DNA of 64,000 nucleotides from an uncultured Pelagibacteraceae bacterium (GTDB taxonomy: Bacteria > Pseudomonadota > Alphaproteobacteria > Pelagibacterales > Pelagibacteraceae): the NCBI GenBank assembly GCA_902539745.1, contig CACBKA010000003.1, positions 1 to 64,000 on the forward strand, read 5' to 3'. Below the pieces are notes generated by a model that made no database searches, was not told where the DNA came from, and was given only the letters and a program-made list of their open reading frames with translations. The position numbers and the translations under genes are program-made. This document shows, piece by piece, positions 51,628 through 61,486 of the stretch; the stretch's first letter is position 1, and each line of letters opens with the position of its first letter.

Positions 51628-51843
51628 TTGGGAAAACAGGAAAAACTTGAATTTAAAGGAAAAGTAACCGAACTATTACCTAACGCAATGTTCAGGGTTA
51701 AACTTGAGAATAATCACGAGGTTTTAGCTCATACAGCTGGAAAATTGAGAAAGAATAGAATAAGAGTTCTAGCAGGTGATCAAGTAATGGTAGAAATGAC
51801 CCCTTACGATTTGACTAAAGGTAGAATTACTTTTAGATTTTGA
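51628..51843 (+). CDS. infA: Translation initiation factor IF-1 (TTG start)
   Basis: 71 aa; KEQ-like N-terminus, [50 protein letters not shown]. Confidence 0.96.
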   Translation: MGKQEKLEFKGKVTELLPNAMFRVKLENNHEVLAHTAGKLRKNRIRVLAGDQVMVEMTPYDLTKGRITFRF

Positions 51844-51850
51844 TGAATTT

Positions 51851-51922
51851 GGCCTTGTAGCTCAGTAGTAGAGCAGTACCCTGAAAAGGTATGTGTCGTT
51901 TGTGCGATTCAAACCAAGGCCA
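51851..51922 (+). tRNA. tRNA-Phe (anticodon GAA), atypical D/T loops; CCA not fully encoded
   Basis: 72 nt: GGCCTTG/CAAGGCC acceptor, GCTC-AGTAGTA-GAGC, GTACC-CTGAAAA-GGTAT, GTGTC, GTTTG-TGCGATT-CAAAC, A73. Confidence 0.88.
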
Positions 51923-51976
51923 CCTCACTACGAAAACTCTAGACAAGAAATAGGTTTAACTGGTATATCCGAAAAA

Positions 51977-52705
51977 ATGAATTTTTCTTTAGAGATAACA
52001 ATGAAAACTGACCTTTCTGTTTTACCAAAAGTTAAAGATGTTTATGTCACAATGCTTCCTGGGAATGACTTCAGAGAGGTAGCAAAAAAAGCAAAAGAGC
52101 TAGTCCAATCTGGGTTCAATCCAGTGCCTCACTTTCCAGCAAGGTCAATTAAAAATTTAGAGGAATTAAAACAGTATGTTTCTATGTGTAAAGATTTTGG
52201 CGTAAAACAAGCTCTTGTTATTGGAGGAAGTGCCGAACCAATTGGTGACTACCACTGCTCGTTGCAGATCTTAGAAACAGGATTGTTCGAGGGTTTTAAG
52301 ATAGGAATTGCTGGACATCCGGAGGGGTCCCCTGATATATCGGATTCTGATTTAGATAAAGCGATGAAAGATAAAAAACCCTTTGCAGATTACATTGTTA
52401 CTCAGTGGCTTTTAAATCCAGAACCAATAAATAAATTTATTTCAAAACAAAGTTTGCCAGTTCATGTTGGAATTACTGGACCTTTAAAACTTACAAGTTT
52501 AATAAAATTTGCAAATATTGTTGGAGCCAAAAATTCACTTAACTTTATAAAATCTAATGCTTCTAAAGCGATAAATTTGTTAAAACCATCAGATCCTAAT
52601 GAATTAATTGATCAAGTTAAGAAATCAACAGGTCATTTCCACATTTACACTTTTGGTGGATTAAAAGAAACTAATAAGTGGTTAGTTAAAAATAATTATG
52701 CCTAA
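51977..52705 (+). CDS. Short MetF-like (methylenetetrahydrofolate reductase family) protein; ORF-track start at 51893 lies inside tRNA-Phe and is rejected
   Basis: MNFSLEITMKTDLSVLPKVKDVYVTMLPGNDFREVAKKAKELVQSGFNPVPHFPARSI; TIM-barrel MTHFR-like pattern. Confidence 0.8.
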   Translation: MNFSLEITMKTDLSVLPKVKDVYVTMLPGNDFREVAKKAKELVQSGFNPVPHFPARSIKNLEELKQYVSMCKDFGVKQALVIGGSAEPIGDYHCSLQILETGLFEGFKIGIAGHPEGSPDISDSDLDKAMKDKKPFADYIVTQWLLNPEPINKFISKQSLPVHVGITGPLKLTSLIKFANIVGAKNSLNFIKSNASKAINLLKPSDPNELIDQVKKSTGHFHIYTFGGLKETNKWLVKNNYA

Positions 52706-54068
52706 AAAGGTACCAAACTCTTATAAAGTTGAAAAAATAAATTACGATAAAGTCAAACACGAAACTTCAGTTGATCAGTCAGACAGAAAAGTTCCATACA
52801 ATTTGAGACAAAGCGGTCCCACAAAAGTAGAAATGCTTATTTCAACTCGAGTAAGAAAATCTCCTTACTGGCATTTATCTATGAAAGCTGGTTGCTGGAG
52901 AGCTACAGTCTATAATCGAATATACCATCCAAGAGGCTATGTAAGACCTGAAAAGGGTGGTGCTATGGTCGAATATAAAGCTATAAAAAATCATGTCACA
53001 ATGTGGAACGTAGCAGTTGAAAGACAAATTCGTGTTAAAGGTCCAGACGCTGAGAAATTTGTCGACTATGTAATTACAAGAGATGCAACGAAAATTTCAA
53101 CTATGAGAGGCCGTTATGTAATACTTTGTAATTATAAGGGCGGTGTTCTTAACGACCCTGTTTTGTTAAGAGTCGAGGATGATGAGTTTTGGTTTAGTTT
53201 GTCGGACTCCGACATTGGTTTATACTTACAAGGCGTTAATGCTGACAAAAGATTTAATGTTGAAATAGACGAAATTGATTCATGTCCAGTTCAAATTCAA
53301 GGACCAAAATCTAAAGCATTAATGAGAGATTTAGTTGGGGACCAAGTAGATATGGATAATATTCCATTCTATGGCTTGGCTAAGGCGAAAATAGGCGGAA
53401 GAGATTGTGTAATTTCACAATCAGGGTTTTCAGGGGAAGCTGGATATGAAATTTATTTAAGAAATGCAACTTTGTATGCAGAAGATATGTGGAATACAGT
53501 TCTTAAAGCTGGAAAAAAACATAAATTAATGGTCATTGCACCAGCACACCATAGAAGAATACAAGCCGGAATATTATCTTGGGGTCAAGATCTAGATCAC
53601 GAGCACAACCCTTTTCAATGTAATCTTGGTTATCAGGTTTCGTTATCAGGTAAAGGAATATGGGATAAACAAACGGATTACGTTGGTAAAGAAGCACTAG
53701 AGAAAATGAAAGAACAAATTAAAAATGGTGAAAAACCCTATAAACTACAACTTGTAGGTTTAGAAATGGGCGGAAAACCTATCGAAGATTACGCAAACGA
53801 CTTTTGGTTAATATCAAATGACAAAGGGGGTAAGCCAGTCGGATTTATAACGTCACCATGGTATCATCCAGAAAAAGGTACAAACATAGCTATGGGCTAC
53901 GTTCCATTTGAAGGAAATTTAAATACAAATGGTTTTCCAATTGGAAATTTTGGGAAAAAATACAAAGTGCATTTACCAAAAAAATACTCAAAAAAGCCTG
54001 TTAATGCGACAGTTGTGCCAATACCATTTACTCAGTCTTACAATAAAAATACTAGAGAAACAAACTAG
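52698..54068 (+). CDS. GcvT/aminomethyltransferase-family protein (folate-dependent demethylase-like)
   Basis: 456 aa; NHVTMWNVAVERQIRVKGPDAEKFVDYVITRDATKISTMRGRYVILCNYKGGVLNDPVLLRV, SGFSGEAGYEIYL; overlaps the metF-like stop. Confidence 0.85.
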   Translation: MPKKVPNSYKVEKINYDKVKHETSVDQSDRKVPYNLRQSGPTKVEMLISTRVRKSPYWHLSMKAGCWRATVYNRIYHPRGYVRPEKGGAMVEYKAIKNHVTMWNVAVERQIRVKGPDAEKFVDYVITRDATKISTMRGRYVILCNYKGGVLNDPVLLRVEDDEFWFSLSDSDIGLYLQGVNADKRFNVEIDEIDSCPVQIQGPKSKALMRDLVGDQVDMDNIPFYGLAKAKIGGRDCVISQSGFSGEAGYEIYLRNATLYAEDMWNTVLKAGKKHKLMVIAPAHHRRIQAGILSWGQDLDHEHNPFQCNLGYQVSLSGKGIWDKQTDYVGKEALEKMKEQIKNGEKPYKLQLVGLEMGGKPIEDYANDFWLISNDKGGKPVGFITSPWYHPEKGTNIAMGYVPFEGNLNTNGFPIGNFGKKYKVHLPKKYSKKPVNATVVPIPFTQSYNKNTRETN

Positions 54069-54092
54069 TTAAAAATATAACATTTAGGTTTT

Positions 54093-54509
54093 ATGATAGA
54101 TAAATTTGGTAACATATTTTATTTAACAATTTACTTAGCACACTTTATCATAGTGGGTAGCTACGCTTACCAATTAGTCTTTGATACCAAAAAATTTCTT
54201 AAGAATAGAGGAGTTGATAAAACTGCAACTTTGATCACGAGATTTGCAGGATCATTCATGATTGCTACCGTTTTAATGGCAATCTATGTTGCTTTTATAA
54301 GGTCAGGTGGTCTGGTCGCTACTTGGGCTTTCTTTAACCTAATTTTTATAATGAACGTTTCAATATTAATCACAAATTTTTATACACTGAAGATTGATAA
54401 AACAGGATTAACCAAAAAAACTAGAAATGATGGAATTTATGCCCCAACAGTTCTTGTCATTATTAGTGCTATTCTTTGCTACGGTCTAGCAGACAAAATA
54501 TATGTTTAG
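54093..54509 (+). CDS. Four-TM membrane protein (138 aa), unknown
   Basis: Hydrophobic segments; same strand directly after the GcvT-like gene. Confidence 0.6.
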   Translation: MIDKFGNIFYLTIYLAHFIIVGSYAYQLVFDTKKFLKNRGVDKTATLITRFAGSFMIATVLMAIYVAFIRSGGLVATWAFFNLIFIMNVSILITNFYTLKIDKTGLTKKTRNDGIYAPTVLVIISAILCYGLADKIYV

Positions 54510-54510
54510 T

Positions 54511-55140
54511 TTACTGAAGCGTATCTTTATCATTTAGATCCTCATAAAATCCAAATTTTGTTATTTCATTTAAAGTACTCGCTGCTTCATTCAAATCAGG
54601 TACTTCTAAAACTTTTTGTTTTTCGCTGACAGAAAATGGTGAAATCATCGCCAAAGTATAAATTTGTTCAAAAGCTTCAAGTTTTGAAATTTCCCTCCAA
54701 TCAATTAGCACTCCTTGTTGACTAAAATATTTCTTTGAATTATTAATTAATTTTTCAAGTATTTCATTTTTGACTTCATATTCTTTTAATTTCATATCAT
54801 CTCTAAAATCATCATAATTAACAATAAATTCTCTGTATAATTTATCATTATTTACTTCTTCATCTATCTTAAATCTTGATAGACCATTGAGATTTATTAA
54901 AATTCTACCATCAAGAGTTTTTTCATGCCTATCAATTTTTCCTAAACAACCTACTTTAAATACTTCGCCCTCAACTTTTTTAGATTGAACCATACCTATG
55001 TATTTATTTCCTTTTAGGGCATCTTCAACCATGCTTACATATCTTTTTTCAAAAATATTTAATGGTAAATTAGTTTTTGGAAAAAATATTGCTCCTCTTA
55101 ATGGAAATACAGATATTTTTTTTGGAAAATCTTTATTCAT
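54511..55140 (-). CDS. Lon N-terminal (LON substrate-binding) domain protein
   Basis: 209 aa; ISVFPLRGAIFFPKTNLPLNIFEKRYVSMVEDAL, GCLGKI. Confidence 0.9.
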   Translation of the reverse strand: MNKDFPKKISVFPLRGAIFFPKTNLPLNIFEKRYVSMVEDALKGNKYIGMVQSKKVEGEVFKVGCLGKIDRHEKTLDGRILINLNGLSRFKIDEEVNNDKLYREFIVNYDDFRDDMKLKEYEVKNEILEKLINNSKKYFSQQGVLIDWREISKLEAFEQIYTLAMISPFSVSEKQKVLEVPDLNEAASTLNEITKFGFYEDLNDKDTLQ

Positions 55141-55141
55141 T

Positions 55142-57700
55142 TTAAGCTACCTTTCCATGACAATGTTTATATTTTTTTCCAGATCCGCAAGAACAAGGTT
55201 CATTTCTTGAAATTTTTCGCGTTTTAACAAAATTACCAGTTTGTTTCTCCTCTTTTTTATCCTGTATAACAATATTTGTATTAATTAAAAACTTAATAGT
55301 TTCTGTTTTAATTTTAAATAATAAATCTTCAAAAAGTTGAAATGCTTCTCTTCTAAACTCAGCTAACGGATCCTTTTGACCATAGCTTCTTAGGCCAATA
55401 ACTTGCCTTAATTGTTCTAAATATTGTAAGTGCGACCTCCACAAAAAGTCCATAATTTGTAAAAAAATTCTTTTTTCGATATCATTATTTTGTTCTTCTC
55501 CTAAAACCTTTATTCTTTCAGTTCTTTTTTCTATAAAAAAATTATCAAAACTCTTGGTTATTTCTTTTGTATTCATTTTAGAAAATTCCTCGATTTTTTT
55601 GTCATCAAAAGCATTTCCGTAACTTGCCTTTACTTCATTAGAAAATACTTTTAAGTCGTTACTTTTGGTAAAATTTTGGTGGGCTAACTCTAAATTTTTA
55701 TTTAGTTCTTCAAGAAAAGATAAAATCATTTTTTTAATGTCACTATTTTTTAAAATTTCTATCCTTTGACCAAAAATAATCTTTCTTTGGTCATTCATTA
55801 CATCATCAAATTTTAATAGTGTTTTTCTTATTTCGAAATTTCTTGCCTCGACTTTTTGTTGAGCCCTTTCCATTGCTTTATTTATCCAGGGGTGATTTAT
55901 AGACTCATTTTTTTTTAAACCTAATTTTTTCAACATACCATCGATTGATCCACCACCAAAAATTCTCATTAAATCATCTTCAAGACTTATATAAAATACC
56001 GATGATCCTGGGTCGCCCTGTCTACCTGATCTACCTCTTAATTGATTGTCTATTCTTCTACTCTCGTGCCTTTCTGTTCCTACAATAAAAAGCCCCCCAA
56101 GATTTTTTACTTTTTCTTTATCTTGTTTTATTTTTTCAACTTTATCTTTTGAATCATTATTATTTAAAAGAATATTTTTATTCCCTCCCAGCTGTATATC
56201 TGTTCCTCTACCAGCCATATTAGTTGCTATAGTTATCATCCCTTTTTTACCAGCCTCAGCAATAATCTTTGCTTCTTTGTCATGTTGCTTAGCATTTAAA
56301 ACATTGTGAATTAAATTATTTTTTTTGAAAATTTTTGACATTTTTTCAGAACTTTCAATACTTGTAGTTCCAACGAGCACAGGTTGACCTTTTGTATTAC
56401 ACTCTTTAACTTTATTAAGAATTGCAAAGTTTTTTTCTTCCTCAGTTCTAAAAATTTGATCATTCATATCTTTTCTAACCATTTCTCTATTTGTTGGAAT
56501 ACTTATTACTTTAAGTTTATAAATATCAAAAAGTTCTTCCGCTTCAGTCATTGCAGTGCCAGTCATACCCGCGAGTTTTTGATACAATCTAAAAAAATTT
56601 TGATATGTAATTGATGCCAGTGTTTGATTTTCCTTTTGAATTTCAACATTTTCCTTAGCTTCAATAGCTTGATGTAATCCATCAGAAAACCTTCTTCCCT
56701 CTAAAATCCTTCCAGTAAATTCATCGATAATTTGAACTTGATCATCTTTAACTATGTAATCCTTATCTTTTTGAAATAATAAATTTGCCTTTAACGCTTG
56801 ATTGATATGATGAACTAAATTTAAGTTTTGTGGATCATAGAAATTATTATTTTTGAGTATTCCAGTTCTAATTGACATTTTCTCAATATTGTCAATTCCT
56901 ACATCAGTTAGTATTGCATTTTTATTTTTTTCATCAAGATCATAATCTTTCTTTTGTAAATTTTTAATAAACTTATTTGCTAAAAAATATTGATCAGATT
57001 TATCTTCTATTCCACCTGAAATTATTAAAGGCGTTCTAGACTCATCAATTAATATACTATCTACTTCATCGATAATACAAAAATTTCTATTTTTTTGTAC
57101 CATCTCTGAAATATTATATTTCATATTGTCTCTCAAATAATCAAAACCTAATTCATTGTTTGTTGCATAAGTAATATCTTTTTTATAATTTCTTTCTCTG
57201 TCTTGGTCTTCTAATTCATTTGTTATACAACCTGTTTCTAACCCAAGATGTTTATATATTTGCCCCATCCATTCAGAGTCTCTTTTTGCTAAATAATCAT
57301 TTACAGTAACTATATGAACTCCTTTTCCTCCAAGGGCGTTTAGATATGCAGGTAGTGTTGAAACTAATGTCTTCCCCTCTCCTGTTTTCATCTCAGCTAC
57401 ACATCCTCTATGAAGAAAAATTCCTCCTGCCAACTGAACATCAAAATGCCGTTCACCAAGCACCTGTTTAGATGCTTCTCTAACAAGTGCAAAAGCTTCA
57501 GGCAAGATGTCCTCATAACTTCGGCCATCTAATACATTTTTTTTCAATTCATTAGTTTTTTTGACAAAATCTTGCGTCTTATAATTTATGAAATTTTTCT
57601 CAAGATCATTAATTTGAGCTACTATGGGCTTAATTTTATTTAATTCCAGTTGATTGCTGCTTTTAAATAATTTATTGAGTGTTTTAGTTATAAAATTCAT
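55142..57700 (-). CDS. secA: Preprotein translocase ATPase SecA
   Basis: 852 aa; MKTGEGKTLV, DEVDSILIDESRTPLIISG, NMAGRGTDI, C-terminal SEC-C CSCGSGKKYKHCHG. Confidence 0.98.
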   Translation of the reverse strand: MNFITKTLNKLFKSSNQLELNKIKPIVAQINDLEKNFINYKTQDFVKKTNELKKNVLDGRSYEDILPEAFALVREASKQVLGERHFDVQLAGGIFLHRGCVAEMKTGEGKTLVSTLPAYLNALGGKGVHIVTVNDYLAKRDSEWMGQIYKHLGLETGCITNELEDQDRERNYKKDITYATNNELGFDYLRDNMKYNISEMVQKNRNFCIIDEVDSILIDESRTPLIISGGIEDKSDQYFLANKFIKNLQKKDYDLDEKNKNAILTDVGIDNIEKMSIRTGILKNNNFYDPQNLNLVHHINQALKANLLFQKDKDYIVKDDQVQIIDEFTGRILEGRRFSDGLHQAIEAKENVEIQKENQTLASITYQNFFRLYQKLAGMTGTAMTEAEELFDIYKLKVISIPTNREMVRKDMNDQIFRTEEEKNFAILNKVKECNTKGQPVLVGTTSIESSEKMSKIFKKNNLIHNVLNAKQHDKEAKIIAEAGKKGMITIATNMAGRGTDIQLGGNKNILLNNNDSKDKVEKIKQDKEKVKNLGGLFIVGTERHESRRIDNQLRGRSGRQGDPGSSVFYISLEDDLMRIFGGGSIDGMLKKLGLKKNESINHPWINKAMERAQQKVEARNFEIRKTLLKFDDVMNDQRKIIFGQRIEILKNSDIKKMILSFLEELNKNLELAHQNFTKSNDLKVFSNEVKASYGNAFDDKKIEEFSKMNTKEITKSFDNFFIEKRTERIKVLGEEQNNDIEKRIFLQIMDFLWRSHLQYLEQLRQVIGLRSYGQKDPLAEFRREAFQLFEDLLFKIKTETIKFLINTNIVIQDKKEEKQTGNFVKTRKISRNEPCSCGSGKKYKHCHGKVA

Positions 57701-57762
57701 ATGTTAATTTAATATAATTATTAAATTCATATATATATATAGTGATAAAATAAAATAATAAC

Positions 57763-59067
57763 ATGACTATTAATGTAAAAAATTTTTTAAAAAGTAAACC
57801 AAAGCTGTCAAAAATGGGTGAATTTCAAGAGCTGCAGCCAATCGAGGGTATGGAGATTTCAGCAATTTCTGCAGATCTGTATGGTACAGGAAGAGATGAT
57901 CTGTGTTTATTTTATTTTAAGGATGGAGCAAATTATGGAGCAGTATATACAAATAATACAATATGTTCAGAGTCAATTACCTGGAACAGACAGATCAGAA
58001 AAAAAAATATTAAAGCTATTATGATTAACACAAAAAATGCAAACACCTTCACTGGAACTCAAGGAGCAGAAGCTCTCGAGAGTTTATCAAAAAATCTTGC
58101 AAAAAATCTTACTTTAAGGGAAGCCCAAAAAAAGGGTGGAACAAGTCAAGTAATTAAACCAAACGAAATACTATTTGCTTCTACAGGTGTAATTGGAGAA
58201 AAGTTTCCAATACAACAAATTAAAAATAGTACTCCTCAACTTGTAGAAAAATTAAGAGAAAAACAAAATAAATTCGTGTGGTTCAAAGCAGCCTCATCTA
58301 TAATGACTACCGATACTAGACCAAAACTTGCTTACGAAGAGTGTAGGATTTGGAATAAAGATATAAGACTTTCTGCAATTGCGAAGGGTTCAGGAATGAT
58401 ATCTCCAAATATGGCAACAATGTTAGCTTTCGTTTTTACTGATGCAGAAATTCCATCAGTATTTTTAAAAAGTCTACTTAAAAGGGCAATGACAAATACT
58501 TTTAATGCAATCACCGTGGATAGTGACACCTCTACAAATGATATGGTTGCAATTTTCTCAAGCAATAAAGTTAAAACGGGAAAATTTTATAATGTTTTAG
58601 ATCCTAAATTAAAAGATTTTGAAATGGCACTTCAAAGATTACTTCTTAACTTGGCAAAACAAATAGTTAGTGATGGAGAGGGAGCAAAAAAATTTATTAC
58701 CGTTAAGGTTATAAACGCAAGATCTCAACAAATGGCAAGAACTGTCGCTTTCTCAATTGCTAACTCACCCCTTTTTAAGACTGCTATGGCTGGCGAAGAT
58801 CCTAATTGGGGAAGGATAATAATGGCGATAGGAAAATCTGGAGAAAAAATTACCCCAGAAAAAATAGAAATTAAATTTGGAGAATTAAAAGTTGCTGAAA
58901 AAGGCAAGATCTCCGAAGAATACAATGAAGAGAAATTAAAAGAATATATGAAATGGGACGATTTACTTGTAGAAGTAAATCTAAAGATTGGCCAAGGATC
59001 TTTTGAGTGTTATACATGCGATTTAACAAATGAATATATAAATATTAATGCTGATTACAGAAACTAA
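57763..59067 (+). CDS. argJ: Bifunctional ornithine acetyltransferase/N-acetylglutamate synthase
   Basis: 434 aa; IAKGSGMISPNMATMLAFVFTDA, VDSDTSTNDM, GEDPNWGRIIMAIGKSG. Confidence 0.96.
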   Translation: MTINVKNFLKSKPKLSKMGEFQELQPIEGMEISAISADLYGTGRDDLCLFYFKDGANYGAVYTNNTICSESITWNRQIRKKNIKAIMINTKNANTFTGTQGAEALESLSKNLAKNLTLREAQKKGGTSQVIKPNEILFASTGVIGEKFPIQQIKNSTPQLVEKLREKQNKFVWFKAASSIMTTDTRPKLAYEECRIWNKDIRLSAIAKGSGMISPNMATMLAFVFTDAEIPSVFLKSLLKRAMTNTFNAITVDSDTSTNDMVAIFSSNKVKTGKFYNVLDPKLKDFEMALQRLLLNLAKQIVSDGEGAKKFITVKVINARSQQMARTVAFSIANSPLFKTAMAGEDPNWGRIIMAIGKSGEKITPEKIEIKFGELKVAEKGKISEEYNEEKLKEYMKWDDLLVEVNLKIGQGSFECYTCDLTNEYININADYRN

Positions 59068-59480
59068 TGATCAAATATAATCTCAAATGTAAAAATAAGC
59101 ATGAATTTGAAAGTTGGTTTTCTGATTCAAAAGAATTTGAAAAATTACTTAAAAAAAAATTAATCGAGTGTTTATTTTGTAAAACTAAATCAGTAAAAAA
59201 ATCAATAATGTCTCCAAGAATTTCTCAAAGGAAGAAAATAAATTTTCCAAATAAAGAGATAAATAAGATGAAAAAAGATTTAGCAAAACTTAGAAAATTT
59301 GTTGAAAAAAACTTTGAATATGTTGGCGAGGACTTTCCAAGAGAAGTTAGAAAAATTTATTATGACAAAAAAAGTAATAAAAATATATATGGCATAACTA
59401 CACCAAAAGAGGCCCAGGAACTTAAAGAAGAGGGCATTGATGTGGCTTCAATTCCTTGGGTTAGTAATAAAGAAAATTAA
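59067..59480 (+). CDS. DUF1178 family protein
   Basis: 137 aa; MIKYNLKCKNKHEFESWFSDSKEFEKL, EAQELKEEGIDVASIPW. Confidence 0.88.
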   Translation: MIKYNLKCKNKHEFESWFSDSKEFEKLLKKKLIECLFCKTKSVKKSIMSPRISQRKKINFPNKEINKMKKDLAKLRKFVEKNFEYVGEDFPREVRKIYYDKKSNKNIYGITTPKEAQELKEEGIDVASIPWVSNKEN

Positions 59481-60202
59481 TTTTTTTTAGCGACAATAAT
59501 ATAGTTTACAGAACAATCCTTAGATTTTTTCCATTTTTGCAAAAATAAATTAAAATTAAATCCATCTGTTTCAATTTTTTCAAAGTTTAATTTTTTTAAT
59601 CTTTCATGTATCTCATTTGGTCTAAGAAATTTATTCCATTCGTGGGTTCCTATTGGAAGCCATCTTAAAATATATTCTGCGCCAACTATTGCTTTTATAT
59701 AAGACTCAAAAGTTCTATTTATGGTCGCAATAAACATTATGCCATTTTCTTTTAATAATTTACTTGAGGATTCCAAAAATAAATCAACATTGTCTACATG
59801 CTCTATAATTTCTAAATTTAAAATAACATCAAATTTTTTTTTAATTACTTTTTGTTCAGGTGATGTATTTACATAATTTATATCCAAACCACTTTTCTTT
59901 GCATGAAGTGTTGCAACATTTATATTTTTGTTTGATGCATCAATCCCAGTTACTTTTGCTCCTAGCCTACACATTGGCTCACTTATCAAGCCACCTCCAC
60001 ACCCTATATCCAGTAACTCTAAATTTGTGAGTGGTTTAGGGTTATCTTCTTTTAATTTAAAATGTGAAATACATTTTTCTTTAATATATTTAATCCTTAT
60101 AGGATTAAACATATGTAAAGGTTTGAATTTTCCTTTTGTATCCCACCACTCATCTGCTATTTTTGAAAACTTTTGAATTTCCTCTTTATTTACTGTAGTC
60201 AT
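59477..60202 (-). CDS. ubiG: Ubiquinone biosynthesis O-methyltransferase
   Basis: 241 aa; KFSKIADEWWDTKGKFKPLHMFNPIRIKYI, LLDIGCGGGLISEPMCRLGAKVTGIDAS. Confidence 0.95.
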   Translation of the reverse strand: MTTVNKEEIQKFSKIADEWWDTKGKFKPLHMFNPIRIKYIKEKCISHFKLKEDNPKPLTNLELLDIGCGGGLISEPMCRLGAKVTGIDASNKNINVATLHAKKSGLDINYVNTSPEQKVIKKKFDVILNLEIIEHVDNVDLFLESSSKLLKENGIMFIATINRTFESYIKAIVGAEYILRWLPIGTHEWNKFLRPNEIHERLKKLNFEKIETDGFNFNLFLQKWKKSKDCSVNYIIVAKKN

Positions 60203-60267
60203 CTACCTCATTATTATAAATTAATTAACTTAATTTAAACTTAATTATCTTATAATAAAATTTAACT

Positions 60268-61479
60268 ATGGCAAAAAAAGTATTAAAATTTGGTGGTACC
60301 TCTGTTGGATCTATTAAAAGAATCCTGCATGCGGCTAAAATTGTCAAAAAAGAACACGACAATGGTAATAAATTAATAGTTGTAGTGTCAGCTATGGCAG
60401 GCACAACAAACAACTTAATTGAACATTCTAAGGGGATATCAAAAAAATTTAACAAAAGGGAGCTAGATGTCTTATTGACCTCTGGTGAACAAGTGACAAG
60501 TGCATTAATAGCAGGAGCATTAAATGATTTAGGAGTCAAATCAAAATCCTGGATGAACTGGCAAATCCCAATCATAACTGAAGGTGAACATTCAAATGCG
60601 AGAATTATTCATATGAATATAAAAAATATAAATGATTATATTTCTTCAGGCGGTGTTGCAGTTGTGCCAGGTTTTCAAGGTGTCTCAAAATCTGGAGACA
60701 TTACATCTATTGGAAGAGGTGGATCGGATGCAACAGCTGTAGCGGTAGCTAAAATTTTTCAAACAGATAGTTGTGAAATTTATACCGATGTAGATGGCGT
60801 GTACTCATCTGACCCAAACAAAATACCTCTGGCAAAAAAAATTGACAAAATATCCTACGAGGAAATGTTAGAGCTTTCATCTCTAGGAGCAAAAGTAATG
60901 CAATCCTCAGCCGTGCAATCTGCTATGATGGGCGATATTCCTATTCAAGTTAAGTCAACATTTACTGAAAGGCAGGGAACAGAAATAATTAATCAAGATA
61001 ACATAGATTATACCAAAGCAGTAACTGGTGTTGCTTATTCAAAAGATGATGCAAAAATTACTTTACTTGGTGTTGAAGATAAACCAGGTGTTGCAGCAGA
61101 TGTATTTGAACCGTTGTCAAAAAATCAAATCAACGTTGATATGGTAATTCAAAATATATCAACTGATGGAAAAAAAACTGATATTACTTTTACAACAAAA
61201 AGACAGGACGTTAAAAGTGCTATTTCATTAATAGAAAACAATAAAAAAATTAAGTATGAAAAAATGTATATGAATGATAAAGTTTCAAAAATATCAATTG
61301 TTGGTGCTGGAATGGTTGCTACCCCAGGTATTACTTTTAAAATGTTTAGATCTTTAGCAGACGCAAATATAAATTTGTTAGCTATCTCTACATCTGAAAT
61401 TAAAATTTCAGTAATAATAGATGAAAAATTTACTATTGATGCAGTAAAAAAATTACATAAAACATTTAAACTTGATTGA
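60268..61479 (+). CDS. lysC: Aspartate kinase
   Basis: 403 aa; [29 protein letters not shown], tandem ACT domains. Confidence 0.96.
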   Translation: MAKKVLKFGGTSVGSIKRILHAAKIVKKEHDNGNKLIVVVSAMAGTTNNLIEHSKGISKKFNKRELDVLLTSGEQVTSALIAGALNDLGVKSKSWMNWQIPIITEGEHSNARIIHMNIKNINDYISSGGVAVVPGFQGVSKSGDITSIGRGGSDATAVAVAKIFQTDSCEIYTDVDGVYSSDPNKIPLAKKIDKISYEEMLELSSLGAKVMQSSAVQSAMMGDIPIQVKSTFTERQGTEIINQDNIDYTKAVTGVAYSKDDAKITLLGVEDKPGVAADVFEPLSKNQINVDMVIQNISTDGKKTDITFTTKRQDVKSAISLIENNKKIKYEKMYMNDKVSKISIVGAGMVATPGITFKMFRSLADANINLLAISTSEIKISVIIDEKFTIDAVKKLHKTFKLD

Positions 61480-61486
61480 TAATAAT

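Noticed and set aside
51893-51976. Upstream extension of the MetF-like ORF into tRNA-Phe
   Set aside because: The extension starts inside the tRNA; the ATG at 51977 gives a sensible N-terminus.
57731-57741. ATATATATATA tract upstream of argJ
   Set aside because: Short low-complexity AT tract in a 62-bp divergent secA/argJ intergenic region; expected in an AT-rich promoter region.
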